From a virus, in IMG/VR virus record IMGVR_UViG_3300010370_000103, positions 1 to 36,344 of that record: a DNA stretch of 36,344 bases; one strand, given 5' to 3'. Within the stretch, counting starts at the first letter, position 1. Every line of letters begins with the position of its first letter. The notes below the pieces were generated by a model. That model was not told where the DNA came from, ran no database searches, and saw only the letters and a program-made list of their open reading frames with translations. The position numbers and the translations under genes are program-made. Positions 33,899-36,344 of the stretch are shown here, piece after piece.

Positions 33899-34552
33899 TT
33901 AGGGGTTGCTATCCCTTTCTTTAGTATCTATGTCAGTTATTTCATACATGTAATGGTCTGATGTCTCAATTTTTCTTTTATTTTCGACTGAATAGACCGT
34001 TAAATCAATTTCATAACCTGGATTTTCGGTAATTCTATTAAAAGTCCATGCGTTATCATACCAAATGATACGATTATTTGGATATGCATAATAATTTCCA
34101 GTCTCAACCTTGAATAAATGAGCGCATTTGTGTTCTGGTGTCTCTGAAAAATTAAGATCTGGAACACCCTTATTCTCCCAAGACCAATCAAGAGTGAACA
34201 TGTATTCACCAATGACTTTTTTTCCGTCTGGTTTGATTAGTTGAGCTTGTAATCCTGCAAGTCTATTACGTCTTTGAACATCAATGTATGGTGAGAAACA
34301 ATCCCAATACATAATATCCCCAAGAGGTTCAATCTCTGCATCGGGTTTCCAACAAAAAGCGTGAAGAGGACGACGAGTCCAATTCACGCCATTTTCCAAG
34401 AATGCCTCAAAAAGAGGAACTCTTTTCTCAATACTAGCAACGCAATGAACATCACACTTGGTTACTTCACCATGGCCTTTTTTGTGATTGTAAAGGAACT
34501 CATTACGAATGTAACAAGACCAATCAGGAAGACTATGGTTTAGATAAGCCAT
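33899..34552 (-). CDS. Conserved protein of unknown function (217 aa)
   Basis: Rich in aromatic residues (many Trp and Tyr), with blocks SLPDWSCYIRNEFLYNHKKG (7-26), VTKCDVHCVASIEKRVPLFE (30-49), RRPLHAFCWKPDAEIEPLGD (60-79) and IMYWDCFSPYIDVQRRNRLA. The later part has beta-like strands (YMFTLDWSWENKGVPDLNFS, then HLFKVETGNYYAYPNNRIIW). Five Cys are visible. It is one base from the 29-aa ORF (TAATG) and thus coupled to the ferredoxin chain. No family recognised; it shows no LysM or gp53 signature. Confidence 0.82.
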   Translation of the reverse strand: MAYLNHSLPDWSCYIRNEFLYNHKKGHGEVTKCDVHCVASIEKRVPLFEAFLENGVNWTRRPLHAFCWKPDAEIEPLGDIMYWDCFSPYIDVQRRNRLAGLQAQLIKPDGKKVIGEYMFTLDWSWENKGVPDLNFSETPEHKCAHLFKVETGNYYAYPNNRIIWYDNAWTFNRITENPGYEIDLTVYSVENKRKIETSDHYMYEITDIDTKERDSNP

Positions 34553-34641
34553 TACTTTTTCTTTTTAGGTTTATTCTTTTTGGGTAATGTCCGTTTATCA
34601 ATTTTAGACTTTCCATTCTTATGGATCCAACGAGGAGCCAT
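34552..34641 (-). CDS. Tiny basic peptide (29 aa)
   Basis: [20 protein letters not shown] followed by KKNKPKKKK; more than a third of residues are Lys or Arg. The start overlaps the ferredoxin stop (TGATG) and the stop overlaps the start of the next gene (TAATG), so the frame is exactly fitted between two real genes. That fit is the main reason to call it. It could bind nucleic acid, or act only as a ribosome bridge between its neighbours. Confidence 0.55.
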   Translation of the reverse strand: MAPRWIHKNGKSKIDKRTLPKKNKPKKKK

Positions 34642-34928
34642 CAGAGTTCTTCTTCAACATCCGTTTGAATGACAAGATCACTAGTTGGACGAGCCACGCA
34701 AAGGAGTGCGTAACCGGCTTCCATTTGTTCATCATCAAGGAAGGTTTGATCCTCGTTGTCCACAGTTCCTTCAAGAATCTTACCGGCGCAAGTAGAACAT
34801 GCACCAGCCCGACAAGAATACGGAAGATCGACGCCTTGTTCGTCGGCTGCATCAAGAATGTAAGTATCTTCATCACAAGTGATGGTTGTGGTGCCTTCAG
34901 GAGTACGAAGTTCGATGTTATAACTCAT
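34641..34928 (-). CDS. petF: Plant-type [2Fe-2S] ferredoxin (95 aa)
   Basis: It carries one-electron transfer, in hosts from photosystem I to NADP reductase and other reductases. Phage copies are thought to redirect host electrons, for example to phage bilin reductases or ribonucleotide reduction. The four cluster ligands are present at Cys39, Cys44, Cys47 and Cys77 (C-x4-C-x2-C-x29-[15 protein letters not shown] and ALLC). The usual C-terminal [14 protein letters not shown] is also there. The protein is strongly acidic, as cyanobacterial ferredoxins are, and full length. It overlaps the 48-aa gene (ATGA) upstream and the 29-aa ORF downstream. A weak CTAAATAT at 34979-34986 could be a private late promoter. 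Confidence 0.95.
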   Translation of the reverse strand: MSYNIELRTPEGTTTITCDEDTYILDAADEQGVDLPYSCRAGACSTCAGKILEGTVDNEDQTFLDDEQMEAGYALLCVARPTSDLVIQTDVEEEL

Positions 34929-35071
34929 TTGCCTTGACCTCTGTAACGTTTACGTGCTTTGTTTCTTGAAGTTGCGGCATATTTAGTATTTTGACCGCAA
35001 CCTTGGCGAGTATTTTTGGGTTTTGATTCAATAATCTTTTTTCCCGTAAGGGATGCTTTCAGTTTAGCCAT
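34925..35071 (-). CDS. Small basic conserved protein (48 aa)
   Basis: [20 protein letters not shown], then [20 protein letters not shown] and KRYRGQGK. Highly basic, with an R/K-rich tail. I recall close relatives as unnamed small proteins in many T4-like cyanophages. It is joined to ferredoxin by an ATGA overlap and to the 58-aa gene by an 8-bp overlap. The charge suggests binding of nucleic acid or an acidic protein; ferredoxin itself, encoded next, is acidic. That is speculation. Confidence 0.75.
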   Translation of the reverse strand: MAKLKASLTGKKIIESKPKNTRQGCGQNTKYAATSRNKARKRYRGQGK

Positions 35072-35240
35072 ACTCAGGAATTCTTTCTAAGGTAATGGTG
35101 GACGGATCAGGTGAACCCGTTTCATAATATTGTACTGATAGGTCCTGGATCATGTCAAGGGCTTCATCTTCATCACCCGAGAAGACTACGCGCCCTTCAA
35201 CACAAATTCTATAAAACTCAGATGATTCTGGTTTTTTCAT
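35064..35240 (-). CDS. Small acidic conserved protein (58 aa)
   Basis: MKKPESSEFYRICVEGRVVF, then SGDEDEALDMIQDLSVQYYE and [18 protein letters not shown]. It starts 23 bp inside the end of the glycosyltransferase-like gene and ends 8 bp inside the next. The pattern FYRICVEGRVVFSG-x-DEDEA suggests a small alpha/beta fold. From memory similar proteins occur in other cyanophages; function unknown. Confidence 0.72.
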   Translation of the reverse strand: MKKPESSEFYRICVEGRVVFSGDEDEALDMIQDLSVQYYETGSPDPSTITLERIPEYG

Positions 35241-35970
35241 GGCCTACACGAATACGAGGGTCACACCAGATCTCAAAGCCTTCTTTCTTTGCATCGAGAC
35301 AGAAACTGACATCCTCACCACACATGTCCTGTACATCACCAGATTCAAAGACTTGCATTTGAGGTGCAAACCAAGGATACTCAAGGTTCTCAAAGACACC
35401 TTTCTTAATTAGAACCCATCCAAAACCAGTGTAATCAACGGTGAAGGGCTTACGACGCTTACTCATCGTCTCCACAGTTTCATGGTTCATTACACCTTTA
35501 TTGGCTTTGAATTCTTCCTCTTCCAACCAGTGAGCTACGGAAGTTGTGTGACCATCTTCAGTGGCATACCAACCACATGCAATTTCCTTCTCCATCGCCA
35601 ACTGATAGAGACGCCAGAAACTTTCACTGTTGAAAACAATGTCATTATCAATCCACAACTGATAGTCGTACTCCAGTTTCCCATCCCAAGGGATTTGGTG
35701 TTTTCCACGCAGTACGTTAGCTCCAAGAACCTTACAACGTGCAAAGTTCACCATTGAAGAATAGTCTTGACTAATCTGAATGGATGCACCAGATTGAACT
35801 AAATCAAAACACAGTTGAACAAAGTTCTTCAGAAACGTATATGAACAACCGCGTCCTGGAAGACAGAATACAATTTTTTTACCTTTGATATCTTCTCTAC
35901 ATGCTTCAATATCAAAGTCATCTACAGGCGCAGTTGGAGTTGCTGCCTGCACTCTAAATCCTTTTGCCAT
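35218..35970 (-). CDS. Glycosyltransferase-like protein, GT-A type (250 aa)
   Basis: It has features of GT-A family transferases: a beta strand KKIVFCLPGRGCSYTFLKNF (31-50), SSMVNFARCKVLGANVLRG, and a DxD-like motif LWIDNDIVF with DND at 108-110 for metal/nucleotide-sugar binding. VDYTGFGWVLIKKGVFENL follows at 178-196. A late acidic motif GEDVSFCLDAKKEGFEIWCD (218-237) and then P-x-x-RVGHEK has the usual place of the catalytic acid and the His near the C-terminus of family-2-like enzymes. Substrate unknown; it might modify phage DNA, virion proteins or host glycans. A sigma-70-like promoter lies 26-55 nt upstream, unlike the late boxes of the structural genes. Confidence 0.78.
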   Translation of the reverse strand: MAKGFRVQAATPTAPVDDFDIEACREDIKGKKIVFCLPGRGCSYTFLKNFVQLCFDLVQSGASIQISQDYSSMVNFARCKVLGANVLRGKHQIPWDGKLEYDYQLWIDNDIVFNSESFWRLYQLAMEKEIACGWYATEDGHTTSVAHWLEEEEFKANKGVMNHETVETMSKRRKPFTVDYTGFGWVLIKKGVFENLEYPWFAPQMQVFESGDVQDMCGEDVSFCLDAKKEGFEIWCDPRIRVGHEKTRII

Positions 35971-35995
35971 GAAAATTTCTCAGTGGTTTAATGAA

Positions 35996-36025
35996 ATCAT
36001 ACCCTGTATATAGGCTTCCTGTCAA
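35996..36025 (-). promoter_or_regulatory. Sigma-70-type promoter (TTGACA-18-TATGAT)
   Basis: The minus strand has TTGACA (36020-36025), an 18-nt spacer and TATGAT (35996-36001). The -35 is a perfect consensus and the -10 has one mismatch. It drives the glycosyltransferase-like gene. The TGA stop of the 54-aa gene overlaps the -35 box. It looks like an early or middle-type promoter read by host RNA polymerase. Confidence 0.65.
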
Positions 36026-36186
36026 TAGGAGCCATCAGTGTTTTTTGACAGTTCTAACGGTTGTATCTCATCTTCTCCAATGTTTATCTTCTTGGAGATA
36101 ATGAGGTCCTCCAGTTGGTCCACTGTCAGATTGTGCGCTTTGACCTTGTTATCTTTTTCGTAGACGTGAAAAATTAAGTCGCTCAT
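36022..36186 (-). CDS. Small conserved protein (54 aa)
   Basis: MSDLIFHVYEKDNKVKAHNL, then TVDQLEDLIISKKINIGEDE and IQPLELSKNTDGSY. ATG at 36184-36186 with AAAGGT just upstream as a ribosome binding site. A small alpha/beta protein, charged. I recall near-identical small proteins in other T4-like cyanophages, without known function. It is the first gene at the right edge, with a possible -10 box TATAAT at 36211-36216. Confidence 0.72.
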   Translation of the reverse strand: MSDLIFHVYEKDNKVKAHNLTVDQLEDLIISKKINIGEDEIQPLELSKNTDGSY

Positions 36187-36344
36187 AGTACCTTTGCGGC
36201 TTACGGAGTAATTATAAAGGTTGTGGCGTCTTTGTGGCCCACGGAAATTTTTTTGAGGGCCACGGAATGACTTTGCGTTTTATATTGAGCTCGCGTTGGT
36301 AAAGGTTTATAGATTAAAGGGACCCAGCGGTTTTATATACGGTA
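36187..36344. promoter_or_regulatory. Non-coding leader with possible -10 box and inverted repeat
   Basis: No gene is visible in these 158 bases. The minus strand has TATAAT (36211-36216) 25-30 nt before the 54-aa gene, without a good -35. A perfect 7-bp inverted repeat, GTGGCCC (36234-36240) and GGGCCAC (36257-36263), lies just upstream of it, with a 16-nt loop. The stretch likely carries the promoter of the right-edge transcript. Confidence 0.4.

Noticed and set aside
33899-34552. 217-aa gene as gp53
   Set aside because: The place near gp25 suggested gp53, but no block resembling T4 gp53 or a LysM domain is visible.
34619-34876. 85-aa minus-strand ORF over ferredoxin
   Set aside because: It is a shadow in another frame of the ferredoxin gene, whose cluster ligands are intact.
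34979-34986. CTAAATAT as a private late promoter for ferredoxin
   Set aside because: The box lies inside the 48-aa coding frame (Thr-Lys-Tyr codons), about 51 nt from the start, further than the other boxes. It may be chance and was not listed as a feature.

Overview
The window is a piece of a T4-like cyanophage (marine cyanomyovirus) genome. Three things point there. Homologues of T4 gp25, gp6, gp8, gp13, gp14, gp15 and gp16 are recognisable by sequence and lie in T4 order. A plant-type [2Fe-2S] ferredoxin gene, typical of phages of marine Synechococcus and Prochlorococcus, sits next to them. The DNA is AT-rich and tightly packed, and T4-like late promoter boxes (TATAAATA or CTAAATAA/G/C) stand in front of several transcription units. 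No tRNA, CRISPR array, IS element or integrase was seen.

Almost everything is on the minus strand, so transcription runs from right to left. At the right edge (36.3 to 33.7 kb) are accessory genes: a 54-aa protein, a glycosyltransferase-like protein behind a good sigma-70-type promoter, 58-aa and 48-aa proteins, the ferredoxin, a 29-aa basic peptide, a 217-aa protein and a 63-aa protein. Most are joined by start/stop overlaps. A late promoter then opens the baseplate block (33.6 to 7.3 kb): gp25, gp6, a 3885-aa giant protein at the gp7 position, gp8, a 2511-aa DUF4815-type giant protein, three small proteins, a 727-aa fibre-like repeat protein and a 70-aa coiled-coil protein. The neck and packaging block follows (7.3 to 3.2 kb): gp13, gp14, the tail-terminator protein gp15 and the small terminase gp16. 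A 265-aa proline-rich protein comes next.

At the left end, three plus-strand genes (1133 to 2708) run against the rest of the window. Each encodes a signal peptide. They start from a late-type promoter that is back-to-back with one serving the minus-strand gene at the left edge, which is cut by the window. The third plus gene appears to start at ATA, and its 3' end overlaps the 265-aa gene on the other strand by 311 bp.

The most interesting themes are as follows. The exported three-gene late cassette lies between gp16 and the expected gp17 position. The apparent ATA start and the deep antisense overlap belong to that cassette. A shared family of Gly/Tyr- and Gly/Thr-rich beta modules is inserted into gp8, gp13, gp14, gp15 and both giant baseplate proteins. 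Late promoter boxes are built over stop codons. Ferredoxin sits inside a chain of coupled tiny genes. All functional names rest on reading the protein sequences and gene order by eye; no database search was run.
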